DNA of 64,000 bases, taken from Rattus norvegicus (taxonomy: Eukaryota > Chordata > Mammalia > Rodentia > Muridae). The stretch covers positions 13,253,816 to 13,317,815 of the forward strand of contig NC_086029.1 of assembly GCF_036323735.1 (NCBI RefSeq), given 5' to 3'. Position numbers and translations under genes: made by a program. The notes below the pieces were generated by a model, which was not told the DNA's origin, made no database searches, and worked only from the letters and a program-made list of their open reading frames with translations. Position 1 is the first letter of the stretch; the number at the start of each line of letters is the position of its first letter. Positions 1-12,019 of the stretch are shown here, in pieces.

Positions 1-275
1 ATTCAGTGAGTTCCCAATGGGACATGCTTGTATGAGTTTGCTTTTCAATATCGACCAACATTTTATGGAACGGAATCCAAGTACAATGGTGAATTGAGTA
101 GGTTCCCAATAGGATTCGCATGTAATAAGCTTGTAATTCAAGATAGAGCAACTTTATAACGAACTGAAACACTGTTTCTTTGTGAATTCAGTTAGTTCCT
201 AGTAGCCTGCTCTTGTAATTTGTGTACTTTTAAAGATTTATAAAAATTTGGAGAGCCGAATCTGAGTAACATGGT
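1..275. repeat. Left-edge partial satellite monomer
   Basis: The window opens two bases into subunit 2 of a monomer. Subunit 3 then starts at 91 and subunit 4 at 184, and the first complete monomer starts at 276. The array therefore continues to the left of the window. This copy has a substitution in the usual TTTTAAGG stretch (TTTTATGG near 61-68). Confidence 0.95.
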
Positions 276-3233
276 GAATTCGGTTAGTTCCCAATAGGCC
301 GCAGTAGTAATAAGTGGACTGTTCGGGATATAGAAAAATTTTCACGAATGGAATCAAAATTTCTAGGCGAATTCAGTGAGTTCCCAATGGGACATGCTTG
401 TATGAGTTTGCTTTTCATTATCGAGCAACATTTTAAGGAACGGACTCTAAGTATCATGATGAATTGAGTAGGTTCCCAATAGGATTCGCATGTAATAAGC
501 TAGTTTTTCAAGATACAGCAACGTTTTAACGAACTGAAACACTGTTTCTTTGTGAATTCAGTTAGTTCCTAGTAGCCTGCTCTTGTAATATGTGTACTTT
601 TAAAGATTTATAAAAATTTGGTGAGCCGAATCTGAGTAACATGGTGGATTCGGTTAGTTCCCAATAGGCCGCAGTAGTAATAAGTGGACTGTTCGGGATA
701 TAGAAAAATTTTCACGAATGGAATCAAAATTTCTAGGCGAATTCAGTGAGTTCCCAATGGGACATGCTTGTATGAGTTTGCTTTTCAATATCGAGCAACA
801 TTTTAAGGAACATAATCTAAGTACCATGGTGAATTGAGTAGGATCCCAGTAGGATTCGCATGTAATAAGTTTGTTATTCAAGATAGAGCAACGTTTTAAC
901 GAACTGAAACACTGTTTCTTTGTGAATTCAGTTAGTTCCTAGTAGCCTGCTCTTGTAATATTGTACTTTTAAAGATTTATAAAAATTTGGTGAGCCGAAT
1001 CTGAGTAACATGGTGAATTCGGTTAGTTCCCAATAGGCGGCAGTAGTAATAAGTGGACTGTTCGGGATATAGACTAATTTTCACGAATGGAATCAAAATT
1101 TCTAGGCGAGTTTGGTGAGTTCCCAATGGGACATGCTTGTATGAGTTTGCTTTTCAATATCGACCAACATTTTAAGGAACGGATTCCAAGTATAATGGTG
1201 AATTGAGTAGGTTCCCAATAGGATTCGCATGTAATAAGCTTGTAATTCAAGATAGAGCAACTTTATAACGAACTGAAACACTGTTTCTTTGTGAATTCAG
1301 TTAGTTCCTAGTAGCCTGCTCTTGTAATATGTGTACTTTTAAAGATTTATAAAAATTTGGAGAGCCGAATCTGAGTAACATGGTGAATTCGGTTAGTTCC
1401 CAATAGGCCGCAGTAGTAATAAGTGGACTGTTCGGGATATAGAAAAATTTTCACGAATGGAATCAAAATTTCTAGGTGAATTCAGTGAGTTCCCAATGGG
1501 ACATGCTTGTATGAGTTTGCTTTTCATTATCGAGCAACATTTTAAGGAACGGACTCTAAGTATCATGGTGAATTGAGTAGGTTCCCAATAGGATTCGCAT
1601 GTAATAAGCTTGTTATTCAAGATACAGCAACGTTTTAACGAACTGAAACACTGTTTCTTTGTGAATTCAGTTAGTTCCTAGTAGCCTGCTCTTGTAATAT
1701 GTGTACTTTTAAAGATTTATAAAAATTTGGTGAGCCGAATCTGAGTAACATGGTGGATTCGGTTAGTTCCCAATAGGCGGCAGTAGTAATAAGTGGACTG
1801 TTCGGGATATAGAAAAATTTTCACGAATGGAATCAAAATTTCTAGGCGAATTCAGTGAGTTCCCAATGGGACATGCTTGTATGAGTTTGCTTTTCAATAT
1901 CGAGCAACATTTTTAGGAACAGAATCTAAGTACCATGGTGAATTGAGTAGGTTCCCAGTAGGATTCGCATGTAATAAGTTTGTTATTCAAGATAGAGCAA
2001 CGTTTTAACGAACTGAAACACTGTTTCTTTGTGAATTCAGTTAGTTCCTAGTATCCTGCTCTTGTAATATGTGTACTTTTAAAGATTTATAAAAATTTGG
2101 TGAGCCGAATCTGAGTAACATTGTGAATTCGGTTAGTTCCCAATAGGCCGCAGTAGTAATAAGTGGACTCTTCGGGATATAGAAAAATTTTCACGAATGG
2201 AATCAAAATTTCTAGGCGAATTCAGTGAGTTCCCAATGGGACATGCTTGTATGAGTTTGCTCTTCAATATCGAGCAACATTTTAAGGAAGGGAATCCAAA
2301 TATCATGGTGAATTGAGTAGGTTCCCAATAGGATTCGCATGTAAGAAGCTTGTTATTCAAGATAGAGCAACGTTTTAACGAACTGAAACACTGTTTCTGT
2401 GTGAATTCAGTTAGTTCCTAGTAGCCTTTATTGTAATATGTGTACTTTTAAAGATTTATAAAAATTTGGTGAGACGAATCTGAGTAACAGGGTGGATTCG
2501 GTTAGTTCCCAATAGGCGGCAGTAGTAATAAGTGGACTGTTCGGGATATAGAAAAATTTTCACGAATGGAATCAAAATTTCTAGGCGAATTCAGTGAGTT
2601 CCCAATGGGACATGCTTGTATGAGTTTGATTTTCAATATCGAGCAACATTTTAAGGAACAGAATCTAAGTACCATTGTGAATTGAGTAGGTTCCCAGTAG
2701 GATTCGCATGTAATAAGTTTGTTATTCAAGATAGAGCAACGTTTTAACGAACTGAAACACTGTTTCTTTGTGAATTCAGTTAGTTCCTAGTAGCCTGCTC
2801 TTGTAATATGTGTACTTTTAAAGATTTATAAAAATTTGGTGAGCCGAATCTGAGTAACATGGTGAATTCGGTTAGTTCCCAATAGGCCGCAGTAGTAATA
2901 ACTGGACTGTTCGGGATATAGAAAAATTTTCACGAATGGAATCAATATTATTAGGCGAATTCAGTGAGTTCCCAATGGGACATGCTTGTGTAAGTTTGCT
3001 CTTCAATATCGAGCAACATTTTAAGGAACGGAATCCAAGTATCATGGTGAATTGAGTAGGTTCCCAATAGGATTCGCATGTAATAAGCTTGTTATTCAAG
3101 ATACAGCAACGTTTTAACGAACTGAAACACTGTTTCTTTGTGAATTCATTTAGTTCCTAGTAGCCTGCTCTTGTAATATGTGTACTTTTAAATATTTATA
3201 AAAATTTGGTTAGCCGAATCTGAGTAACATGGT

Positions 3234-5340
3234 GGATTCGGTTAGTTCCCAATAGGCGGCAGTAGTAATAAGTGGACTGTTCGGGATATAGAAAAATTTT
3301 CACGAATGGAATCAAAATCTCTAGGCGAATTCAGTGAGTTCCCAATGGGACATGCTTGTATGAGTTTGCTTTTCAATATCGAGCAACATTTTAAGGAACA
3401 GAATCTAAGTACCATGGTGAATTGAGTAGGTTCCCAGTAGGATTCGCATGTAATAAGTTTGTTATTCAAGATAGAGCAACGTTTTAACGAACTGAAACAC
3501 TGTTTCTTTGTGAATTCAGTTAGTTCCTAGTAGCCTGCTCTTGTAATATGTGTACTTTTAAAGATTTATAAAAATTTGGTGAGCCGAATCTGAGTAACAT
3601 GGTGAATTCGGTTAGTTCCCAATAGGCCGCAGTAGTAATAAGTGGACTGTTCGGGACATAGAAAAATTTTCACGAATGGAATCAAAAGTTCTAGGCGAAT
3701 TCAGTGAGTTCCCAATGGGACATGCTTGTATGAGTTTGCTTTTCAATATCGACCAACATTTTAAGGAACGGAATCCAAGTATAATGGTGAATTGAGTAGG
3801 TTCCCAATAGGATTCGCATGTAATAAGCTTGTAATACAAGATAGAGCAACTTTATAACGAACTGAAACACTGTTTCTTTGTGAATTCAGTTAGTTCCTAG
3901 TATCCTGCTCTTGTAATATGTGTACTTTTAAAGATTTATAAAAATTTGGAGAGCCGAATCTGAGTAACATGGTGAATTCGGTTAGTTCCCAATAGGCCGC
4001 AGTAGTAATAAGTGGACTGTTCGGGATATAGAAAAATTTTCACGAATGGAATCAAAATTTCTAGGCGAATTCAGTGAGTTCCCAATGGGACATGCTTGTA
4101 TGAGTTTGCTTTTCATTATCGAGCAACATTTTAAGGAACGGACTCTAAGTATCATGGTGAATTGAGTAGGTTCCCAATAGGATTCGCATGTAATAAGCTT
4201 GTTATTCAAGATACAGCAACGTTTTAACGAACTGAAACACTGTTTCTTTGTGAATTCAGTTAGTTCCTAGTAGCCTGCTCTTGTAATATGTGTACTTTTA
4301 AAGATTTATAAAAATTTGGTGAGCCGAATCTGAGTAACATGGTGGATTCGGTTAGTTCCCAATAGGCGGCAGTAGTAATAAGTGGACTGTTCGGGATATA
4401 GAAAAATTTTCACGAATGGAATCAAAATTTCTAGGCGAATTCAGTGAGTTCCCAATGGGACATGCTTGTATGAGTTTGCTTTTCAATATCGAGCAACATT
4501 TTAAGGAACAGAATCTAAGTACCATGGTGAATTGAGTAGGTTCCCAGTAGGATTCGCATGTAATAAGTTTGTTATTTAAGATAGAGCAACGTTTTAACGA
4601 ACTGAAACACTGTTTCTTTGTGAATTCAGTTAGTTCCTAGTATCCTGCTCTTGTAATATGTGTACTTTTAAAGATTTATAAAAATTTGGTGAGCCGAATC
4701 TGAGTAACATGGTGAATTCGGTTAGTTCCCAATAGGCCGCAGTAGTAATAAGTGGACTCTTCGGGATATAGAAAAATTTTCACGAATGGAATCAAAATTT
4801 CTAGGCGAATTCAGTGAGTTCCCAATGGGACATGCTTGTATGAGTTTGCTCTTCAATATCGAGCAACATTTTAAGGAACGGAATCCAAGTATCATGGTGA
4901 ATTGAGTAGGTTCCCAATAGGATTCGCATGTAATAAGCTTGTTATTCAAGATACAGCAAAGTTTTAACGAACTGAAACACTGTTTCTTTGTGAATTCAGT
5001 TAGTTCCTAGTAGCCTGCTCTTGTAATATGTGTACTTTTAAAGATTTATAAAAATTTGGTGAGCCGAATCTGAGCAACATGGTGAATTCGGTTAGTTCCC
5101 AATAGGCCGCCGTAGTAATAAGTGGACTGTTCGGGATATAGAAAAATTTTCACGAATGGAATCAAAATTTCTAGGCGAATTCAGTGAGTTCCCAATGGGA
5201 CATGCTTGTATGAGTTTGCTTTCAATATCGAGCAACATTTTAAGGAACGGAATCCAAGTATCATGGTGAATTGAGTAGGTTCCCAGTAGGATTCGCATGT
5301 AATAAGTTTGTTATTCAAGATAGAGCAACGTTTTAACGAA
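3234..5340. repeat. Six-monomer block, copy 1 (distant copy at 20,992-23,100)
   Basis: Monomers starting 3234, 3604, 3974, 4344, 4714 and 5084 match, in order, those at 20992, 21362, 21732, 22102, 22472 and 22841, an offset of 17,757-17,758 bp. Shared rare markers are AAAATCTCT in the first, CAATATCGACC with GTAATA/GTAATT and ACTTTATAAC in the second, GGACTCTTCGGG in the fifth and GCCGCCGTAG in the sixth. The flanking monomers do not match. Confidence 0.75.
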
Positions 5341-6932
5341 CTGAAACACTGTTTCTTTGTGAATTCAGTTAGTTCCTAGTATCCTGCTCTTGTAATATGT
5401 GTACTTTTAAAGATTTATAAAAATTTGGTGAGCCGATTCTGAGTAACATGGTGAATTCGGTTAGTTCCCAATAGGCGGTAGTAGTAATAAGTGGACTGTT
5501 CGTGATATAGACTAATTTTCACGAATGGAATCAAAATTTCTAGGCGAGTTTGGTGAGTTCCCAATGGGACATGCTTGTATGAGTTTGCTTTTCAATATCG
5601 ACCAACATTTTAAGGAACGGAATCCAAGTATAATGGTGAATTGAGTAGGTTCCCAATAGGATTCGCATGTAATAAGCTTGTAATTCAAGATAGAGCAACT
5701 TTATAACGAACTGAAACACTGTTTCTTTGTGAATTCAGTTAGTTCCTAGTAGCCTGCTCTTGTAATATGTGTACTTTTAAAGATTTATAAAAATTTGGAG
5801 AGCCGAATCTGAGTAACATGGTGAATTCGGTTAGTTCCCAATAGGCCGCAGTAGTAATAAGTGGACTGTTCGGGATATAGAAAAATTTTCACGAATGGAA
5901 TCAAAATTTCTAGGCGAATTCAGTGAGTTCCCAATGGGACATGCTTGTATGAGTTTGCTTTTCATTATCGAGCAACATTTTAAGGAACGGACTCTAAGTA
6001 TCATGGTGAATTGAGTAGGTTCCCAATAGGATTCGCATGTAATAAGCTTGTTATTCAAGATACAGCAACGTTTTAACGAACTGAAACACTGTTTCTTTGT
6101 GAATTCAGTTAGTTCCTAGTAGCCTGCTCTTGTAATATGTGTACTTTTAAAGATTTATAAAAATTTTGTGAGCCGAATCTGAGTAACATGGTGAATTCGG
6201 TTAGTTCCCAATAGGCGGCAGTAGTAATAAGTGGACTGTTCGGGATATAGAAAAATTTTCACGAATGGAATCAAAATTTCTAGGCGAATTCAGTGAGTTC
6301 CAAATGGGACATGCTTGTATGAGTTTGCTTTTCAATATCGAGCAACATTTTAAGGAACGAGATCCAAGTATCATGATGAATTGAGTAGGTTCCCAATAGG
6401 ATTCGCATGTAATAAGCTTGTTATTCAAGATAGAGCAACGTTTTAACGAACTGAAACACTGTTTCTTTGTGAATTCAGTTAGTTCCTAGTAGCCTGCTCT
6501 TGTAATATGTGTACTTTTAAAGATTTATAAAAATTTGGTGAGCCGAATCTGAGTAACATGGTGAATTCGGTTAGTTCCCAATAGGCGGCAGTAGTAATAA
6601 GTGGACTGTTCGGGATATAGACTAATTTTCACGAATGGAATCAAAATTTCTAGGCGAGTTTGGTGAGTTCCCAATGGGACATGCTTGTATGAGTTTGCTT
6701 TTCAATATCGACCAACATTTTAAGGAACGGAATCAGAGTATCATGGTGAATTGAGTAGGTTCCCAATAGGATTCGCATGTAATAAGCTTGTAATTCAAGA
6801 TAGAGCAACTTTATAACGAACTGAAACACTGTTTCTTTGTGAATTCAGTTAGTTCCTAGTAGCCTGCTCTTGTAATATGTGTACTTTTAAAGATTTATAA
6901 AAATTTGGTGAGCCGAATCTGAGTAACATGGT

Positions 6933-8782
6933 GGATTTGGTTAGTTCCCAATAGGCGGCAGTAGTAATAAGTGGACTGTTCGGGATATAGAAAAATTTTC
7001 ACGAATGGAATAAAAATTTCTAGGCGAATTCAGTGAGTTCCCAATGGGACATGCTTGTATGAGTTTGCTTTTCAATATCGAGCAACATTTTAAGGAACAG
7101 AATCTAAGTACCATGGTGAATTGAGTAGGTTCCCAGTAGGATTCGCATGTAATAAGTTTGTTATTCAAGATAGAGCAACGTTTTAACGAACTGAAACACT
7201 GTTTCTTTGTGAATTCAGTTAGTTCCTAGTAGCCTGCTCTTGTAATATGTGTACTTTTAAAGATTTATAAAAATTTGGTGAGCCGAATCTAAGTAACATG
7301 GTGAATTCGGTTAGTTCCCAATAGGCCGCAGTAGTAATAAGTGGACTGTTCGGGATATAGAAAAATTTTCACGAATGGAATCAAAATTTCTAGGCGAATT
7401 CAGTGAGTTCCCAATGGGACATGCTTGTATGAGTTTGCTTTTCAATATCGAGCAACATTTTAAGGAACAGAATCTAAGTACCATGGTGAATTGAGTAGGT
7501 TCCCAGTAGGATTCGCATGTAATAAGTTTGTTATTCAAGATAGAGCAACGTTTTAACGAACTGAAACACTGTTTCTTTGTGAATTCAGTTAGTTCCTAGT
7601 AGCCTGCTCTTGTAATATGTGTACTTTTAAAGATTTATAAAAATTTGGTGAGCCGAATCTGAGTTACATGGTGAATTCGGTTAGTTCACAATAGGCCGCA
7701 GTAGTAATAAGTGGACTGTTCGGGATATAGAAAAATTTTCACGAATGGAATCAAAATTTCTAGGCGAATTCAGTGAGTTCCCAATGGGACATGCTTGTAT
7801 GAGTTTGCTTTTCATTATCGAGCAACATTTTAAGGAACGGACTCTAAGTATCATGGTGAATTGAGTAGGTTCCCAGTAGGATTCGCATGTAATAAGCTTG
7901 TTATTCAAGATACAGCAACGTTTTAACGAACTGAAACACTGTTTCTTTGTGAATTCAGTTAGTTCCTAGTAGCCTGCTCTTGTAATATGTGTACTTTTAA
8001 AGATTTATAAAAATTTGGTGGGACGAATCTGAGTAACAGGGTGGATTCGGTTAGTTCCCAATAGGCGGCAGTAGTAATAAGTGGACTGTTCGGGATATAG
8101 AAAAATTTTCACGAATGGAATCAAAATTTCTAGGCGAATTCAGTGAGTTCCCAATGGGACATGCTTGTATGAGTTTGCTTTTCAATATCGAGCAACATTT
8201 TAAGGAACAGAATCTAAGTACCATGGTGAATTGAGTAGGTTCCCAGTAGGATTCGCATGTAATAAGTTTATTATTCAAGATAGAGCAACGTTTTAACGAA
8301 CTGAAACACTGTTTCTTTGTGAATTCAGTTAGTTCCTAGTAGCCTGCTCTTGTAATATGTGTACTTTTAAAGATTTATAAAAATTTGGTGAGCCGAATCT
8401 GAGTAACATGGTGAATTCGGTTAGTTCCCAATAGGCCGCAGTAGTAATAAGTGGACTCTTCGGGATATAGAAAAATTTTCACGAATGGAATCAAAATTAT
8501 TAGGCGAATTCAGTGAGTTCCCAATGGGACATGCTTGTATAAGTTTGCTCTTCAATATCGAGCAACATTTTAAGGAACGGAATCCAAGTATCATGGTGAA
8601 TTGAGTAGGTTCCCAATAGGATTCGCATGTAATAAGCTTGTTATTCAAGATACAGCAACGTTTTAACGAACTGAAACACTGTTTCTTTGTGAATTCAGTT
8701 AGTTCCTAGTAGCCTGCTCTTGTAATATGTGTACTTTTAAAGATTTATAAAAATTTGGTGAGCCGAATCTGAGTAACATTGT
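6933..8782. repeat. Pentameric higher-order repeat A-B-C-D-E, copy 1 (1,850 bp)
   Basis: Five monomers with diagnostic marks: A has GGATTTGG plus AATAAAAATTTC, B is the V type with AGGCCGC, C is the R type with GTTCACAATAGG, D is preceded by GACGAATCTG and AACAGGGTGG, and E is the N type with AAAATTATT. An extra R-type monomer (8783-9152) separates this copy from the next. Confidence 0.8.
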
Positions 8783-9152
8783 GGATTCGGTTAGTTCCCA
8801 ATAGGCGGCAGTAGTAATAAGTGGACTGTTCGGGATATAGAAAAATTTTCACGAATGGAATCAAAATTTCTAGGCGAATTCAGTGAGTTCTCAATGGGAC
8901 ATGCTTGTATGAGTTTGCTTTTCATTATCGAGCAACATTTTAAGGAACGGACTCTAAGTATCATGGTGAATTGAGTAGGTTCCCAATAGGATTCGCATGT
9001 AATAAGTTTGTTATTCAAGATACAGCAACGTTTTAACGAACTGAAACACTGTTTCTTTGTGAATTCAGTTAGTTCCTAGTAGCCTGCTCTTGTAATATGT
9101 GTACTTTTAAAGATTTATAAAAATTTGGTGAGCCGAATCTGAGTAACATGGT

Positions 9153-11001
9153 GGATTTGGTTAGTTCCCAATAGGCGGCAGTAGTAATAAGTGGACTGTT
9201 CGGGATATAGAAAAATTTTCACGAATGGAATAAAAATTTCTAGGCGAATTCAGTGAGTTCCCAATGGGACATGCTTGTATGAGTTTGCTTTTCAATATCG
9301 AGCAACATTTTAAGGAACAGAATCTAAGTACCATGGTGAATTGAGTAGGTTCCCAGTAGGATTCGCATGTAATAAGTTTATTATTCAAGATAGAGCAACG
9401 TTTTAACGAACTGAAACACTGTTTCTTTGTGAATTCAGTTAGTTCCTAGTAGCCTGCTCTTGTAATATGTGTACTTTTAAAGATTTATAAAAATTTGGTG
9501 AGCCGAATCTGAGTAACATGGTGAATTCGGTTAGTTCCCAATAGGCCACAGTAGTAATAAGTGGACTGTTCGGGATATAGAAAAATTTTCACGAATGGAA
9601 ACAAAATTTCTAGGCGAATTCAGTGAGTTCCCAATGGGACATGCTTGTATGAGTTTGCTTTTCAATATCGAGCAACATTTTAAGGAACAGAATCTAAGTA
9701 CCATGGTGAATTGAGTAGGTTCCCAGTAGGATTCGCATGTAATAAGTTTGTTATTCAAGATAGAGCAACGTTTTAACGAACTGAAACACTGTTTCTTTGT
9801 GAATTCAGTTAGTTCCTAGTAGCCTGCTCTTGTAATATGTGTACTTTTAAAGATTTATAAAAATTTGGTGAGCCGAATCTGAGTAACATGGTGAATTCGG
9901 TTAGTTCACAATAGGCCGCAGTAGTAATAAGTGCACTGTTCGGGATATAGAAAAATTTTCACGAATGGAATCAAAATTTCTAGGCGAATTCAGTGAGTTC
10001 CCAATGGGACATGCTTGTATGAGTTTGCTTTTCATTATCGAGCAACATTTTAAGGAACGGACTCTAAGTATCATGGTGAATGAGTAGGTTCCCAGTAGGA
10101 TTCGCATGTAATAAGCTTGTTATTCAAGATACAGCAACGTTTTAACGAACTGAAACACTGTTTCTTTGTGAATTCAGTTAGTTCCTAGTAGCCTGCTCTT
10201 GTAATATGTGTACTTTTAAAGATTTATAAAAATTTGGTGAGACGAATCTGAGTAACAGGGTGGATTCGGTTAGTTCCCAATAGGCGGCAGTAGTAATAAG
10301 TGGACTGTTCGGGATATAGAAAAATTTTCACGAATGGAATCAAAATTTCTAGGCGAATTCAGTGAGTTCCCAATGGGACATGCTTGTATGAGTTTGCTTT
10401 TCAATATCGAGCAACATTTTAAGGAACAGAATCTAAGTACCATGGTGAATTGAGTAGGTTCCCAGTAGGATTCGCATGTAATAAGTTTATTATTCAAGAT
10501 AGAGCAACGTTTTAACGAACTGAAACACTGTTTCTTTGTGAATTCAGTTAGTTCCTAGAGGCCTGCTCTTGTAATATGTGTACTTTTAAAGATTTATAAA
10601 AATTTGGTGAGCCGAATCTGAGTAACATGGTGAATTCGGTTAGTTCCCAATAGGCCGCAGTAGCAATAAGTGGACTGTTCGGGATATAGAAAAATTTTCA
10701 CGAATGGAATCAAAATTATTAGGCGAATTCAGTGAGTGCCCAATGGGACATGCTTGTATAAGTTTGCTCTTCAATATCGAGCAACATTATAAGGAACGGA
10801 ATCCAAGTATCATGTTGAATTGAGTAGGTTCCCAATAGGATTCGCATGTAATAAGCTTGTTATTCAAGATACAGCAACGTTTTAACGAACTGAAACACTG
10901 TTTCTTTGTGAATTCAGTTAGTTCCTAGTAGCCTGCTCTTGTAATATGTGTACTTTTAAAGATTTATAAAAATTTGGTGAGCCGAATCTGAGTAACATTG
11001 T
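9153..11001. repeat. Pentameric higher-order repeat A-B-C-D-E, copy 2
   Basis: The same order as the copy at 6,933, offset 2,220 bp. Monomer A keeps GGATTTGG and AATAAAAATTTC, C keeps GTTCACAATAGG, and D keeps GACGAATC and AACAGGG. Monomer C has lost one base near 10,080, so later offsets fall to 2,219. Confidence 0.8.
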
Positions 11002-11741
11002 GGATTCGGTTAGTTCCCAATAGGCGGCAGTAGTAATAAGTGGACTGTTCGGGATATAGAAAAATTTTCACGAATGGAATAAAAATTTCTAGGCGAATTC
11101 AGTGAGTTCCCAATGGGTCATGCTTGTATGAGTTTGCTTTTCAATATCGAGCAACATTTTAAGGAACAGAATCTAAGTACCATGGTGAATTGAGTAGGTT
11201 CCCAGTAGGATTCGCATGTAATAAGTTTGTTATTCAAGATAGAGCAACGTTTTAACGAACTGAAACACTGTTTCTTTGTGAATTCAGTTAGTTCCTAGTA
11301 GCCTGCTCTTGTAATATGTGTACTTTTAAAGATTTATAAAAATTTGGTGAGCCGAATCTGAGTAACATGGTGAATTCGGTTAGTTCCCAATAGGCCGCAG
11401 TAGTAATAAGTGGACTGTTCGGGATATAGAAAAATTTTCACGAATGGAATCAAAATTTCTAGGCGAATTCAGTGAGTTCCCAATGGGACATGCTTGTATG
11501 AGTTTGCTTTTCAATATCGAGCAACATTTTAAGGAACAGAATCTAAGTAACATGGTGAATTGAGTAGGTTCCCAGTAGGATTCGCATGTAATAAGTTTGT
11601 TATTCAAGATAGAGCAACGTTTTAACGAACTGAAACACTGTTTCTTTGTGAATTCAGTTAGTTCCTAGTAGCCTGCTCTTGTAATATGTGTACTTTTAAA
11701 GATTTATAAAAATTTGGTGAGCCGAATCTGAGTAACATGGT

Positions 11742-11834
11742 GAATTCGGTTAGTTCCCAATAGGCCGCAGTAGTAATAAGTGGACTGTTCGGGATATAGA
11801 AAAATTTTCACGAATGGAATCAAAATTTCTAGGC
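11742..11834. repeat. Subunit 1 of the monomer (93 bp)
   Basis: Begins GAATTCGGTTAGTTCCCAAT and carries AGTAATAAG, then GAAAAATTTT, then ACGAATGGAATC. The same order of landmarks appears in the other three subunits, so it is a diverged copy of a common 92-93 bp ancestor, closest to subunit 3. It is the most variable subunit in the array. Alternative states include GGATTCGG or GAATTTGG at the start, AGGCGGC versus AGGCCGC, AAGAGGCCGC, ACTAATTTT, AAAATCTCT and AAAATTATT. Confidence 0.9.
11799..11829. other. Short imperfect dyad in subunit 1 (representative)
   Basis: GAAAAATTTT at 11799-11808 and AAAATTTC at 11822-11829 are inverted complements apart from a two-base bulge, with a 13-base loop. 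The element recurs in nearly every monomer and is altered in copies with ACTAATTTT, AAAATCTCT or AAAATTATT. Short dyads are often noted in centromeric satellites, but at this composition an eight-base AT dyad is weak evidence. Confidence 0.35.
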
Positions 11835-11926
11835 GAATTCAGTGAGTTCCCAATGGGACATGCTTGTATGAGTTTGCTTTTCATTATCGAGCAACATTTT
11901 AAGGAACGGACTCTAAGTATCATGGT
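11835..11926. repeat. Subunit 2 of the monomer (92 bp)
   Basis: Begins GAATTCAGTGAGTTCCCAAT and ends GTATCATGGT. The end is very like that of subunit 4 (GTAACATGGT); over the last 20 bases the array consensus of the two agrees at about 16 positions. Diagnostic variant sites are CAATATCGAGC, CATTATCGAGC, CAATATCGACC, CAATACTGACC and the deletion form CGAGCAAATTTT, followed by GGAACGGAATCC, GGAACAGAATCTA, GGAACTTAATCC or GGAACTGAATCC. Confidence 0.9.
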
Positions 11927-12019
11927 GAATTGAGTAGGTTCCCAGTAGGATTCGCATGTAATAAGCTTGTTATTCAAGATACAGCAACGTTTTAACGAAC
12001 TGAAACACTGTTTCTTTGT
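11927..12019. repeat. Subunit 3 of the monomer (93 bp)
   Basis: Begins GAATTGAGTAGGTTCCCA, carries TGTAATAAGCTTG and GCAACGTTTTAACGAACTG, and ends CTTTGT. A hand alignment of the consensus forms with subunit 2 and one gap gives about 65 identities in 92 positions. Shared features with subunit 1 are the 93-bp length, the TAATAAG motif and the ACGAA..GAA..C.....TTTCT tail. Common variants are CCCAGTAGG with AAGTTT versus CCCAATAGG with AAGCTT, and TTTGCATG for TTCGCATG. Confidence 0.9.

Larger units (their letters stand above)
11750..11977 (-). other. Recurrent antisense 75-codon open frame, not a gene (representative)
   Basis: Most monomers contain a minus-strand frame of about 75 codons spanning subunits 3, 2 and 1, closed by TAA inside GGTTAGTTCCC. 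In this form the first codon is TTG, which would not normally start translation in a eukaryote; an in-frame ATG lies about 18 codons later. The predicted peptide has no recognisable domain, signal peptide or conserved motif. Frame-breaking indels occur (for example near 5,221, 34,153 and 42,958), and copies with a changed stop simply read on. I interpret it as a by-product of a stop-poor 228-base stretch copied with the repeat. Confidence 0.85.
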